Position numbers and translations under genes: made by a program. Below are positions 20,155-28,837 of a DNA stretch of 64,000 nucleotides, one piece after another. A model generated the notes under the pieces. It had not been told where the DNA came from. It ran no database searches and saw nothing but the letters and a program-made list of their open reading frames with translations. How positions within the stretch are numbered: the first letter of the stretch is position 1; every line of letters begins with the position of its first letter. This DNA comes from Variovorax sp. PAMC28562 (GTDB lineage Bacteria; Pseudomonadota; Gammaproteobacteria; Burkholderiales; Burkholderiaceae_C): contig NZ_CP060296.1 of NCBI RefSeq assembly GCF_014303735.1, positions 2,305,501 through 2,369,500 of the forward strand, given 5' to 3'.

Positions 20155-21489
20155 TCAGAGGTGCACGATGTCGTCGAGAAGCCGGTAGTCGGGCAGCGAG
20201 GTGTCGATTGCCTTGCCGTCGCGGATCACGGTGCGGTCGAACTGCGTACGCGCCAGCATCTCGGAATAGTTGCGCGCCTTGAGCACGATCAGGTCGGCCG
20301 GCATGCCCACCGCGAGCGTGCCGCGGTCGATGCCCATGATGGCGGCCGGGGTGGCCGTGGCGGCCTTGATCCAGTCGTCCAGCGGATGGTCCAGATGCAG
20401 GATCTTCACGGCCTGCGTGAAGGTGTCGAGCATGTCGTGATCGCCGTAGGCATAGTACGGGTCGCGGCAGTTGTCGCCGGCCACCGCCACGCGCAAGCCG
20501 GTCGCCTTCATTTCGTGCAGCGTGGTGACGCCGCGCCAACGCGGCGTGCGCGCCGTCGGGCTGCGGTCTTGCAGGTACATGTTGACTGTCGGCAGGCTGA
20601 CGATGTCGATGCCGGCATCGCGGCAGGCCGCGATCGTCTCTTCGATGAACTCATCGGTCTGCAAGGCCAGCGCGGTGCAATGCCCGCACAGGATGCGGCC
20701 GGCAAAGTCTTTTTGCAGCGCAGTGCGTGCCACGCGAATCAGCGTTCGCGAGCGCGGGTCGGTCGACTCGTCGACATGCAGGTCCATGTCGAGTCCGCGT
20801 TCCATCGCCAGGGTGAACACGTTGGCCAGCGCCTCGTCGAGTTCCGCCGGCATCGGATCGTCGGGGTACTTGCCGAAGCGCGTGACGCAACCCAGGTTGC
20901 CCCCACTCTCGGCCACGATGTCGGCCAGTTGGCGGCCTTCGTCGGTCAGGAAAATGTCCATCGGTGCGATCGACGACACCTGCAGATCGATGCGGCCGGC
21001 CCAGCGCTCGCGCATTTCGCGCAGCACCGGAAACGAGATCGAAGACTGCGGTGCCAGCGAGTCGAGGTGCGTGCGGATCGCGACCACGCCCTTGGCATAG
21101 GCGGTCGAAAGTCCGAACTCCATGCGACGCCGCACGTCTTCAGCGCTCCAGTGCGCCGAGCGGTCGGCCATCGTGGCCTTTGCGGCGCCCGCACCATCGC
21201 CGGTGGTGTTGGGCTGACGCGGCCAGATGTGTCCCTTGTCGAGGTGGGTGTGGCAGTCGACCATGCCCGGCAACACCATCGACGCATCGAGATCGGGGCC
21301 CAGTTCTGCGGGCAGCGTGCCGGCCGGCTCGATGGCGGCGATGCGACCGTTCTCGACCAGCAGATCGATGCCGACGAGGCCTTCGGAGCGGCGCGCCGGA
21401 AAGTCGCCCTCGACCAGGCAACCCGGTGCGCTGAGTTGGCGCAGGGCATAGCGCGATGTCGCGGGTGGTTGAAAGAAGGAGTGGGTCAT
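20155..21489 (-). CDS. Cytosine deaminase-like amidohydrolase (CodA family)
   Basis: 444 residues from ATG 21489. Metal ligands of the amidohydrolase barrel are in DCHTHLDKGH (His80, His82), DLHVDES (His238), CGHCTAL (His270) and AGDNCRDPY (Asp339), the same pattern as E. coli cytosine deaminase. The protein is somewhat longer than CodA because of an N-terminal strand region of about 40 residues. It should hydrolyse an exocyclic amine on a pyrimidine-like ring; cytosine, isocytosine or creatinine-type substrates are all possible. No codB permease is adjacent. It is on the same strand as maeB but separated by about 100 bp. Confidence 0.82.
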   Translation of the reverse strand: MTHSFFQPPATSRYALRQLSAPGCLVEGDFPARRSEGLVGIDLLVENGRIAAIEPAGTLPAELGPDLDASMVLPGMVDCHTHLDKGHIWPRQPNTTGDGAGAAKATMADRSAHWSAEDVRRRMEFGLSTAYAKGVVAIRTHLDSLAPQSSISFPVLREMRERWAGRIDLQVSSIAPMDIFLTDEGRQLADIVAESGGNLGCVTRFGKYPDDPMPAELDEALANVFTLAMERGLDMDLHVDESTDPRSRTLIRVARTALQKDFAGRILCGHCTALALQTDEFIEETIAACRDAGIDIVSLPTVNMYLQDRSPTARTPRWRGVTTLHEMKATGLRVAVAGDNCRDPYYAYGDHDMLDTFTQAVKILHLDHPLDDWIKAATATPAAIMGIDRGTLAVGMPADLIVLKARNYSEMLARTQFDRTVIRDGKAIDTSLPDYRLLDDIVHL

Positions 21490-21640
21490 GGGCTGCGGGG
21501 AAAGACAAAAATGGGCCTGGCGCGGTGGCGTACGAGACTGCGCATGCGGTGAGGGTCGGGCTTCAATGGCGAGCAAGGACTGTGCCTGTGCTGGGCCATG
21601 GTCGACAAAGTCGGCGCAGACGAGTTGCACGCACGCCGAG

Positions 21641-22714
21641 CTAGTGCGTCCCGGTCGTCTTCTCGTCGTTTTCGTTCGAGATGGCAAAAAGATCCCACGC
21701 CGCCATGAAGAGCGCCGCGATCAGCGGTCCGATCACGAAGCCGTTGATGCCGAAAACCGCGATGCCGCCGATGGTCGACATCAGCACGATGTAGTCGGGC
21801 ATCTGCGTGTCTTTGCCGACCAGCAGCGGCCGCAGGATGTTGTCGACCAGCCCGATGACGAACACGCCGACGAAGATCAGCACGCCGCCTTGCCAGAAGT
21901 GCCCGGTCGCCAGAAAGTAGATGGCGACCGGTCCCCAGATCAGCGCTGCGCCCACTGCCGGCAGCAGCGACAGAAACGCCATCAGCACGGCCCAGAGCAG
22001 CGCGCCCTGCACGCCGAGAAAGAAAAAGGAGAGGCCTCCGATCGTGCCCTGCGCAATCGCCACTGCCACGTTGCCTTTGATGGTCGCGCGGATGACGGTG
22101 GTGAACTTGTTGAGCAGGTAGTGCGTGTGCGGTTTCGCGAGCGGCAAGGCGTCGCGAATCTTCTTGGACAAAGGTGCACCGTCGCGCAGCAGGAAGAACA
22201 GCAGGTAGAGCATCACGAAAAAGCTCACCAGGAAGTCGAAGGTGTTCTGCCCGATGGTCAGCGCCTTGCCCGCGACCAATTGACTGCCTTCTGCGGCGCC
22301 GGCGGTGATGCGCGCCTCCCATGCAGCCATATCGCCGAGGTTGAAGCGCTCGAGGAGATTCAGCAACCAGCGAGGCAATGCGGCCAGGATTTGCTGAAAG
22401 TAGTTGGCGAAGTTGATCTGCCCCGAACGGATGTTTTGCGCCACCAAGGCCACCTCCTGCACCAGCGAAACGCCAACCAGCGCCAGCGGCAGGATCACGA
22501 TGACGAGACAGATCGCGAGGGTGGCCATCGCGGCCAGTGTCCTGCGCTTCGGCATCTTTTTCAGCAGCAGGTTGTAGAGCGGCGTGAACAGGATGGCCAG
22601 GGCCACGCCCCACATCACCGCACCGAAAAAAGGCATCAACACCCAGACGAAGGCGGCGGTGACGGCGAACAAAAGCGCCAGAAACACGCCGCGCTGGAGT
22701 TGAGGGGAATTCAT
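21641..22714 (-). CDS. AI-2E family (PerM/YdiK-like) membrane transporter
   Basis: 357 residues from ATG 22714, with about eight membrane helices. The characteristic central segment LLFFLLRDGAPLSKKIRDALPL and the C-terminal cluster WGPVAIYFLATGHFWQGGVLIFVGVFVIGLVDNILRPLLVGKDTQMPDYIVLMSTIGGIAVFGINGFVIGPL are standard for the family (AI-2 exporter TqsA, YdiK and Na+/H+ antiporters). The substrate is uncertain. It is divergent from the FAA hydrolase gene with a 143 bp intergenic region. Confidence 0.88.
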   Translation of the reverse strand: MNSPQLQRGVFLALLFAVTAAFVWVLMPFFGAVMWGVALAILFTPLYNLLLKKMPKRRTLAAMATLAICLVIVILPLALVGVSLVQEVALVAQNIRSGQINFANYFQQILAALPRWLLNLLERFNLGDMAAWEARITAGAAEGSQLVAGKALTIGQNTFDFLVSFFVMLYLLFFLLRDGAPLSKKIRDALPLAKPHTHYLLNKFTTVIRATIKGNVAVAIAQGTIGGLSFFFLGVQGALLWAVLMAFLSLLPAVGAALIWGPVAIYFLATGHFWQGGVLIFVGVFVIGLVDNILRPLLVGKDTQMPDYIVLMSTIGGIAVFGINGFVIGPLIAALFMAAWDLFAISNENDEKTTGTH

Positions 22715-22857
22715 ATGGCTCGGACTGTAGCCGAGCGGCAGGACGGTACTTGTCGGCTGATGCGCTCTGCTGGCACTCCGGGCCAATACCGATTCCAGTT
22801 GGGGTGCACCGTCGTAGGCTGACATCGATCTCGATGACCTGAAAGACAACCAAAGAC

Positions 22858-23685
22858 ATGACACAGGAAAAAGCCCAACCCTCACGCCGCAGGGCATTGC
22901 TGCAACTTGGAACCGCGGTCGGTGCCGGTGCCCTTGCAGGCTGCGCCACTTCGACTACATCGGGGACGTCCGGCAATCCAACGGCCGGCGGCATCCCCAA
23001 GTTCCAGGTGATGGGCAGCACCATCCCGATCATGGGCAGCGACGAGGTGTTTCCGGTGCGGCGCGTCTACTGCATCGGCCGCAACTATGCTGCGCATGCG
23101 ATCGAACGCGGTTCCGACCCGACCCGCGAGCCGCCGTTCTTTTTTCAAAAACCGAACGACTCGGTGCAATTGGTGCCGCGTGGTGTGACTGTCGATCACC
23201 CGTATCCGCCAGTCACGAAGAACTACCACTACGAGGTCGAACTCGTAGCGGCGCTGCACAAAGGCGGCCGCAACATCCGGCCGGAGCAGGCGCTCGATTG
23301 CGTCTATGCCTATGCCGTGGGGCTCGATATGACTCGCCGCGATTTGCAGAACGCCATGGCCGCAGAAAAGAAGCCGTGGGAGATCGGCAAGTCGTTCGAC
23401 CACTCGGCCGTGGTCAGCCATCTGCATCCGGTGAGCCAGACCGGGCACTTCACCGAGGGCGCGATTTCGCTGAAGGTGAATGGGGAGGTCAAGCAGTCGA
23501 GTGACCTGTCGAAAATGATCTGGAGCGTGGCCGAACAGATCGCCAACCTGTCGACCTACAACGAGCTGTTTCCCGGCGACATCATCTATTCGGGCACGCC
23601 GGAGAACGTCGGCCCGGTCGTCGTCGGCGATGTGATGACGGGGCACATCGACGGGCTCTACGACATCAAGGTGAAGGTGGTCTGA
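22858..23685 (+). CDS. FAA hydrolase family enzyme with Tat/lipoprotein-like leader
   Basis: 275 residues. Residues ~65-275 match the fumarylacetoacetate/fumarylpyruvate hydrolase fold: VYCIGRNYAAHA, PPFFFQKPNDSV, the metal-ligand segment HYEVELVAAL, the GLDMTRRDLQ acidic site and FPGDIIYSGTPENVGPV. The first ~30 residues are unusual: SRRRALLQLGTAVGAGALAGC looks like a twin-arginine signal ending in a lipobox (LAGC). A low-complexity Thr/Ser/Gly linker follows. An internal ATG at 23011, with AGGTG just before it, would give a normal cytosolic enzyme of 224 residues. The enzyme ends 11 bp from the 3' end of the urate/xanthine permease gene, with which it is convergent. Confidence 0.82.
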   Translation: MTQEKAQPSRRRALLQLGTAVGAGALAGCATSTTSGTSGNPTAGGIPKFQVMGSTIPIMGSDEVFPVRRVYCIGRNYAAHAIERGSDPTREPPFFFQKPNDSVQLVPRGVTVDHPYPPVTKNYHYEVELVAALHKGGRNIRPEQALDCVYAYAVGLDMTRRDLQNAMAAEKKPWEIGKSFDHSAVVSHLHPVSQTGHFTEGAISLKVNGEVKQSSDLSKMIWSVAEQIANLSTYNELFPGDIIYSGTPENVGPVVVGDVMTGHIDGLYDIKVKVV

Positions 23686-23696
23686 GCGCTGGTGCG

Positions 23697-25196
23697 CTAG
23701 TGCGCCTCGGCCTGCCGCGCCGCGTTGACGATCGCCTCTTCGTCGTGCGTGGTCCCGTTCAGAAACAGGTTCAGCAACACCGCCGCGATCGACGTCAGCA
23801 GGATGCCTGACTCGATCAGCGAGTGAATGCTGTGCGGCATCCACTGCTTGAAGTTGGGCGCAATGAGCGGGATCATGCCGACGCCGATCGACACCGCGAC
23901 GATCATCGCGTTGTGCCGGTTGGTCTTGAAGTCGACGCCCGACAGAATGCGGATGCCGGTGGCAGCGACCATGCCGAACATCACGAGCCCGGCGCCGCCG
24001 AGCACCACAGTGGGCAACGACTCCACCAGCGCCGCCATCTTGGGCAACAGTCCCAGCACGACAAGGATCACGCCGCCCGCCACGCAGACGAAGCGGCTCT
24101 TCACGCCGGTGACCGCGACCAGCCCGACGTTCTGCGAAAAGCTGGTGTACGGAAAGGTGTTGAAGATGCCGCCGATCAGCGTGCCCAGGCCATCGGTGCG
24201 CAGGCCACGCGCCAGGTCTTGCTGGCTGATCTTGCGGTTGGTCATTTCGCCCAGCGCCAGGAACATGCCGGTCGATTCGATCATCACCACGATCATCACG
24301 AGCGTCATGGTGAAGATCAAAAACGGATCGAACTGCGGCATGCCGAAGTGGAACGGCAGCACCACGTCGACCCACGCCGCCTTGCCGACTTTCTCGAAAG
24401 TCATGATGCCCAGGGCCGTCGCAACCACGGCGCCGATCACGATGCCGAGCAGCACCGAGATGTTGGCGACGAAGCCCTTGGCGAACTTGACGATCAGCAA
24501 GATCGACACCAGCACCAGCGCCGCGATGCCGACGCCCGTGAGGTCGGCGTACTTGGGGTTGGGCACCGTCGGCAGGATGGCCAGGCCCTTGGGCAGCGGC
24601 GGAATCGCCGAGCCGGGTGAAGTCACGTCGGCAAGCCACTTGGCGTAGGCCGGGTCGACCACGTTGGGCGCAGTGGGCCCGAACGGATTGCCGAAGATCC
24701 AGTTGATGCCGACGCGCATCAAGCTGATGCCGATGACCGCGATGATGGTGCCGGTGACCACCGGCGGAAAGAACCTCAGCATTCGGCTCACCAGCGGGGC
24801 GATCAGGATGGAGATGATGCCGGCGCCGATGATCGAGCCGAACAGCAACTGCGCACCGGACTGGCCCGGGTTGGCACTGGCGATGGCGACCATCGGTGCC
24901 ACCGACGCAAAGGTCACGCCCATCATGACCGGCAGCTTGACGCCGAACCATTGCGTCGCGCCGAGCGACTGGATCAGCGTGGCGATGCCGCAGCAAAACA
25001 GGTCGGCAGAGATCAGCAGTGCGACCTCGTCCGGGCTCAGCTTGAGCGCGCGGCCGACGATGAGCGGCACCGCGACGGCGCCTGCATACATGACCAGAAC
25101 GTGCTGCAGGCCCAGGGCAGCGAGCTTGCCCGCTGGCAGGTGCTGGTCCACGGGATGAACGGCCGGGTGAGCCGCTTGCGAAAGTGAATCCGTCAT
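23697..25196 (-). CDS. NCS2 family nucleobase permease (urate/xanthine type)
   Basis: 499 residues with about 14 membrane segments. The N-terminal GLQHVLVMYAGAVAVPLIVGRAL, the ESTGMFLALGEMTNR segment and the family signature QNVGLVAVTGV are diagnostic of the nucleobase-ascorbate/NCS2 transporters, and the overall pattern resembles UacT/XanP purine carriers. It should bring urate or xanthine into the cell by proton symport. It lies at the edge of the urate-degradation cluster, and a TGTATACA palindrome sits 37 bp upstream of its start codon, matching the sites in front of two other purine genes. Confidence 0.92.
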   Translation of the reverse strand: MTDSLSQAAHPAVHPVDQHLPAGKLAALGLQHVLVMYAGAVAVPLIVGRALKLSPDEVALLISADLFCCGIATLIQSLGATQWFGVKLPVMMGVTFASVAPMVAIASANPGQSGAQLLFGSIIGAGIISILIAPLVSRMLRFFPPVVTGTIIAVIGISLMRVGINWIFGNPFGPTAPNVVDPAYAKWLADVTSPGSAIPPLPKGLAILPTVPNPKYADLTGVGIAALVLVSILLIVKFAKGFVANISVLLGIVIGAVVATALGIMTFEKVGKAAWVDVVLPFHFGMPQFDPFLIFTMTLVMIVVMIESTGMFLALGEMTNRKISQQDLARGLRTDGLGTLIGGIFNTFPYTSFSQNVGLVAVTGVKSRFVCVAGGVILVVLGLLPKMAALVESLPTVVLGGAGLVMFGMVAATGIRILSGVDFKTNRHNAMIVAVSIGVGMIPLIAPNFKQWMPHSIHSLIESGILLTSIAAVLLNLFLNGTTHDEEAIVNAARQAEAH

Positions 25197-25232
25197 GCCG
25201 ATGTTTCCTGTTCACCAAGTTGTACGCGAAAC

Positions 25233-25240
25233 TGTATACA
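25233..25240. promoter_or_regulatory. TGTATACA palindrome upstream of the purine permease
   Basis: A perfect 8 bp palindrome, 37 bp before the permease start at 25196. The same core is found in the intergenic region between the GntR regulator and HIU hydrolase genes and upstream of puuD. GT...AC half-sites are typical for FadR-type GntR regulators, and such a regulator is encoded in this cluster. Confidence 0.6.
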
Positions 25241-25446
25241 AAGCATCGGGCTTGCTGAATAGCGAGAAACCCGCACGCTCTGCGGTGTCGGGCTCGTTTT
25301 GCGGCGTCGCCGAGGCGGGGTTGCAAGCTTCACGCCAGCCGGTGGCAGCGGGGCTGCCGTAGGACTTGGCGCCAGGCCACGATGCCATCGTGATCCGAAG
25401 ACTGCCCGGGTCCGTAGACCGGGGACACACAGTCTCAAGGCATCCC

Positions 25447-25731
25447 ATGGACATCCCGGACAAAGCTCGCCTGATGGAACAATTCCAGTCGCTGGCCGCC
25501 TCAATGCAGGGTGCAGGCCCACGCGTACCTGAACTCGGGCTTCTTTCTTTCGAGCTTGCCGATGTAGAGCGCAAGTGGGTGGCGCTGGACGATCCGGTGA
25601 CTGCCCAGTCCTGGATCACGCAGCTGGGATGCACGAGGTCGGAGCTCGAAGCGGCGGTCCATGCTGTCGGGCATTCCTCAAGGCAGGTGACCAGTTACCT
25701 CGCCCAGGCGAACGGCGAAACGTTGGGATAA
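25447..25731 (+). CDS. DUF3606 domain small protein
   Basis: 94 residues from ATG 25447. The C-terminal ~55 residues (FELADVERKWVALDDPVTAQSWITQLGCTRSELEAAVHAVGHSSRQVTSYL) follow the DUF3606 pattern, in which a W-T/I-x-x-L/F-G-x-x-x-x-x-L-x-x-A-V core forms a small helical domain. The N-terminal ~35 residues are an extension not typical of the family. The function is unknown. The gene stands alone and is convergent with the M20 deacylase gene, between the two minus-strand purine genes. Confidence 0.65.
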   Translation: MDIPDKARLMEQFQSLAASMQGAGPRVPELGLLSFELADVERKWVALDDPVTAQSWITQLGCTRSELEAAVHAVGHSSRQVTSYLAQANGETLG

Positions 25732-25810
25732 CTGGCCAGGCTCAGCAGGAGCTCGTCCTCTCCGCGAACTACCGCGAGAAGTTTCCACGGCGTGGGCGCA
25801 CGTCTGCCCT

Positions 25811-27043
25811 TCAGGCCAGCAAATCTGCCAGCGTCCGCGCGATCACCTTGGTGGCCCGGCGCAGGTCTTCGAGCAGCACGCGCTCGTCGTTGCGCTTGGC
25901 GTGCGACTCGAGCACGGTGCGCGGGCCGGCGCCGTAGATCACGCCCGGAATGCCGGCCTCGGCGTAGAGCCGTACGTCGGTGTAGAGAGGCGTTCCCATC
26001 GCCTTGATCGGTTCGCCGAAGATGGTTGCGCCGTGCTTCTGGATCGCGTCGACCAGCGGCTTGCTGCCGGGCAGCGGGCGCATCGAATTCGCGAGCAGCA
26101 GGCGTTTGATGTCGACCGTGATTCCAGTGGATTCAGCTGCGGCATCGGCAATTACTTTGCGGATGGCGGCCTCGACCTCGACCGGGTTCTCTTCCGGGAT
26201 CATGCGGCGGTCGAGCTTGAACACGACCTTGCCGGGCACCACGTTGGTGTTGGTGCCGCCTTCGATGCGGCCGACGTTGAGGTAAGGGTGCGCGATGCCC
26301 TCGACCTTGGACGTCACCTTTTTATAGAGCGCATTCTGCGCATAGAGGGCATTCAGGATTTTGGTCGCGCCCTGCAATGCGTCGATGCCGGTGTCAGGAA
26401 TCGCGGCGTGTGCCATCTTGCCGTGCACCGTTACTTCCATCTGCAGGCAGCCGTTGTGCGCGGTGACCACTTCGTAGCTGAAGCCAGCGGCGATCATCAG
26501 GTCGGGCTTGGTCAGGCCGTTCTTCAACAGCCAGCCCGGGCCGAGAAGGCCGCCGAATTCCTCGTCGTAGGTGAAGTGCAATTCGACGGTGCCCTTGGTC
26601 GGCCTGGCGACGGCTTCGAGCGCGCGCGTTGCGAAGGTGAAGCTGGCGAAGTCGCTCTTGCTCACCGCCGTCGCGCGGCCGTAGAGGCTGCCGTCGTCGA
26701 TCTCGCCGCCGTAGGGGTCGTGCGTCCAGCCTTCGCCGGGCGGCACCACGTCGCCGTGCGCATTTAGCGCGACGGTGAGGCCTTCGCCTGCCGCGCCGTA
26801 GTGTCGCCGCACGATCAGGTTGGTGATCGATTCGAGTCCGTAGTCCGCGACCTCCTGCGCCGGCACCGGATGCTTCTCGGCTTCGAAACCGAAGTCCTTC
26901 AACAGCTCCGCCGTGCGGTCTGCATGCGGCGCGTTGTTGCCCGGTGGCGTGTCGGTCGGCACGCGCACCAGCTTCTGCAGGAACTTCACTTCGTCGTCGA
27001 AGTGCGCATCGATCCAGGCGTCGAGCCTTGCGTAGTCGGTCAT
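25811..27043 (-). CDS. M20 family (ArgE/DapE-like) deacylase in the allantoate cluster
   Basis: 410 residues from ATG 27043, 14 bp after the uraD-allC stop. The zinc-site motif NAHGDVVPPGEGW (His96, Asp98) and the catalytic TYDEEFGG (Glu161, Glu162) are present, as is the dimerisation domain (EVTVHGKMAHAAIPDTG) and the C-terminal ESHAKRNDER histidine. At the place where M20 enzymes usually have the metal-bridging Asp (GRGxxDMK), this protein reads GRATAVSKSDFA, so the Asp may be displaced to 131. It probably hydrolyses an N-acyl or ureido bond. Its position at the end of the uraD-allC/puuE operon makes a ureidoglycolate- or ureidoglycine-related substrate worth testing. Confidence 0.82.
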   Translation of the reverse strand: MTDYARLDAWIDAHFDDEVKFLQKLVRVPTDTPPGNNAPHADRTAELLKDFGFEAEKHPVPAQEVADYGLESITNLIVRRHYGAAGEGLTVALNAHGDVVPPGEGWTHDPYGGEIDDGSLYGRATAVSKSDFASFTFATRALEAVARPTKGTVELHFTYDEEFGGLLGPGWLLKNGLTKPDLMIAAGFSYEVVTAHNGCLQMEVTVHGKMAHAAIPDTGIDALQGATKILNALYAQNALYKKVTSKVEGIAHPYLNVGRIEGGTNTNVVPGKVVFKLDRRMIPEENPVEVEAAIRKVIADAAAESTGITVDIKRLLLANSMRPLPGSKPLVDAIQKHGATIFGEPIKAMGTPLYTDVRLYAEAGIPGVIYGAGPRTVLESHAKRNDERVLLEDLRRATKVIARTLADLLA

Positions 27044-27057
27044 GAGGTTGTCGGGGT

Positions 27058-28836
27058 TCAGTGCGTCTGTTCCAGCGCCAGGTTGTCGAGCAGAAGCGAG
27101 AAGGCTTCGACCGCCAGCTGGATGTCGTCGTTGGTGCTCGATTCGAGCGGGTTGTGGCTGATGCCCGAGTTGATCCCGCGCACGAAGAGCATCGCCTGCG
27201 GCATGACTTCGTGCAGCTTCATCGCATCGTGGCCAGCGCCGCTGGGCATGCGAAAAAGTGGAATGCCGAGCGCGTCGACCGCCTTCTCCCAGCGCTGCTG
27301 CCATGCGGCATCGCTCGGCGCCGCGGCGGCACGCATCGTTTCTTCGAGCGTGTAGCGCACGCTGCGGCGCTCGCAGATGTCCGCCAGCGCGGCCAGCACA
27401 TCGCCGACCACGGCATCGCGCTGCATGTTGTTCGGCGCGCGAATGTCGAGGCTGAACTTGCAGCTGCCGGGTACGACATTGATGGAGCCGTTAGGCACCT
27501 GCAGCATGCCGACCGTGGCCACCGAATCGCCATCTTTGCCGGCACGTTGCTCGGCGAACAGGATGAGTTCCGACACCGCTGCGCCAGCGTCGCGGCGCCG
27601 GTCCATCGGCGTGGTGCCGGCGTGGCTCGCCATGCCGATGACCTCGCCCACATAGCGCACGCTGCCGTTGATCGAGGTCACGATGCCCAGCGGCAGGTCG
27701 AGCTCGTTCAGCACCGGGCCTTGCTCGATGTGGACCTCGACGAAGCCCAGGTATTTCTTGGGGTCGCGCTGGATCTTCGGGATGTCTTCAGGCTCGAGTC
27801 CGGCGTGCGCCATCGCATTGCGCATGGTCACGCCATCGGCGTCCTGCTGATTGAGCCAGGCTGGATTGAAGTGCCCGATGAGCGCGCCCGATCCCAGAAA
27901 GGTCGCCTTGTAGCGCTGGCCTTCTTCTTCGGCAAAGCCGACGACTTCGAAGGCGAAGGGCAGGCGGCGGTTCAGCTTCTTGAGTTCGCGCACGCAGGCC
28001 ATCGGCACGAAGATGCCGAGCCGTCCGTCGTACTTTCCGCCATTGCGCACGGTGTCGTAGTGCGAGCCTGTGAGCAGCGCTTTCGCATCGGGTGTCGTCG
28101 CCTCGTAGCGGCCGACCACGTTGCCGACCGCGTCGATCCCGACGGTGTCGAAGCCGCAATCGCGCATGCCCTGCGCGAGCTGCGCGGCGCAGGCGCGGTG
28201 CGCGTCGGTGAGGTAGGTGACGGTGAGCTGGCCGAGTTCGGCATAGCCCGGATCGGTGTGCACCGACAGCGCCTCCTGCCAGTCCCACACCTCGTTGCCG
28301 AGCGTCGGTATGTGGGCGAACTTGTCGCCGAGCCGAATCTCGGCGATGCGATGGATGTTGCGCAGCGCCTCGCCTTGCTCGAACGACGGATGGTGATGCA
28401 CGCGGCGCTCGAAGGTGTCGATGATCTCGCGCTTGGAGAGGCCCGTGCCGCGCGGTCCTCGCACGGCAAGGATGAAGGGAAAGCCGAACTTCTGCCCGTA
28501 GCTGGCGTTGAGTCGGCGGATGTGCGCCAGCTCTTCGGCCGTGCAGTTGGTGAGCCCGGCCTTGCCCTGTTCGTTGGTCGATTCGGCGGTGAGCGTGTTG
28601 CGCTCCATCTGCTTGCCGGCGAGTTCGGGGTGCGCGCGGATCAATGCGAGCTGCTGGTCCGCGGTAGCGTTGGTCACGGCCTGCGCCATCGCGTGCTTCA
28701 GGTGCTGCAACGAGCGGAAGGGCCGCGCTTGCAATGCCTTCTCTGCCACCCAGGGCGAGTGTTCGTAGATGCCGTCGAGCAACGCGACGGCTTGTGCCGG
28801 CGTGGCCGCGTTCAACTGGTCGATGGTGAGGGCCAT
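27058..28836 (-). CDS. Fused OHCU decarboxylase (UraD) and allantoate amidohydrolase (AllC/HpxK type)
   Basis: 592 residues with two complete enzyme domains. Residues 1-165 are a 2-oxo-4-hydroxy-4-carboxy-5-ureidoimidazoline decarboxylase, with the active-site segment RAHPELAGK (His69, Glu71) and the FGFPFILAVRG strand. Residues ~175-592 are an M20/M28-type amidase of the hydantoinase/carbamoylase group, with GSHYDTVRNGGKYDG (His259, Asp261, Asp270), FAEEEGQRY (~301-309) and HIEQGPVL. Together these carry out the last step to S-allantoin and, after PuuE, the hydrolysis of allantoate. The start codon lies one base after the puuE stop (TGACATG). Confidence 0.93.
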   Translation of the reverse strand: MALTIDQLNAATPAQAVALLDGIYEHSPWVAEKALQARPFRSLQHLKHAMAQAVTNATADQQLALIRAHPELAGKQMERNTLTAESTNEQGKAGLTNCTAEELAHIRRLNASYGQKFGFPFILAVRGPRGTGLSKREIIDTFERRVHHHPSFEQGEALRNIHRIAEIRLGDKFAHIPTLGNEVWDWQEALSVHTDPGYAELGQLTVTYLTDAHRACAAQLAQGMRDCGFDTVGIDAVGNVVGRYEATTPDAKALLTGSHYDTVRNGGKYDGRLGIFVPMACVRELKKLNRRLPFAFEVVGFAEEEGQRYKATFLGSGALIGHFNPAWLNQQDADGVTMRNAMAHAGLEPEDIPKIQRDPKKYLGFVEVHIEQGPVLNELDLPLGIVTSINGSVRYVGEVIGMASHAGTTPMDRRRDAGAAVSELILFAEQRAGKDGDSVATVGMLQVPNGSINVVPGSCKFSLDIRAPNNMQRDAVVGDVLAALADICERRSVRYTLEETMRAAAAPSDAAWQQRWEKAVDALGIPLFRMPSGAGHDAMKLHEVMPQAMLFVRGINSGISHNPLESSTNDDIQLAVEAFSLLLDNLALEQTH

Positions 28837-28837
28837 G

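Noticed and set aside
19309..21552. Long plus-strand frame opposite maeB and the cytosine deaminase-like gene
   Set aside because: Crosses two real genes on the other strand and has no recognisable domain.
22882..25326. Very long open frame on the minus strand (over 800 codons) across the FAA hydrolase and permease genes
   Set aside because: It is an out-of-frame shadow caused by high GC content; its translation is arginine/histidine-rich and matches no family, while the permease and FAA hydrolase frames do.
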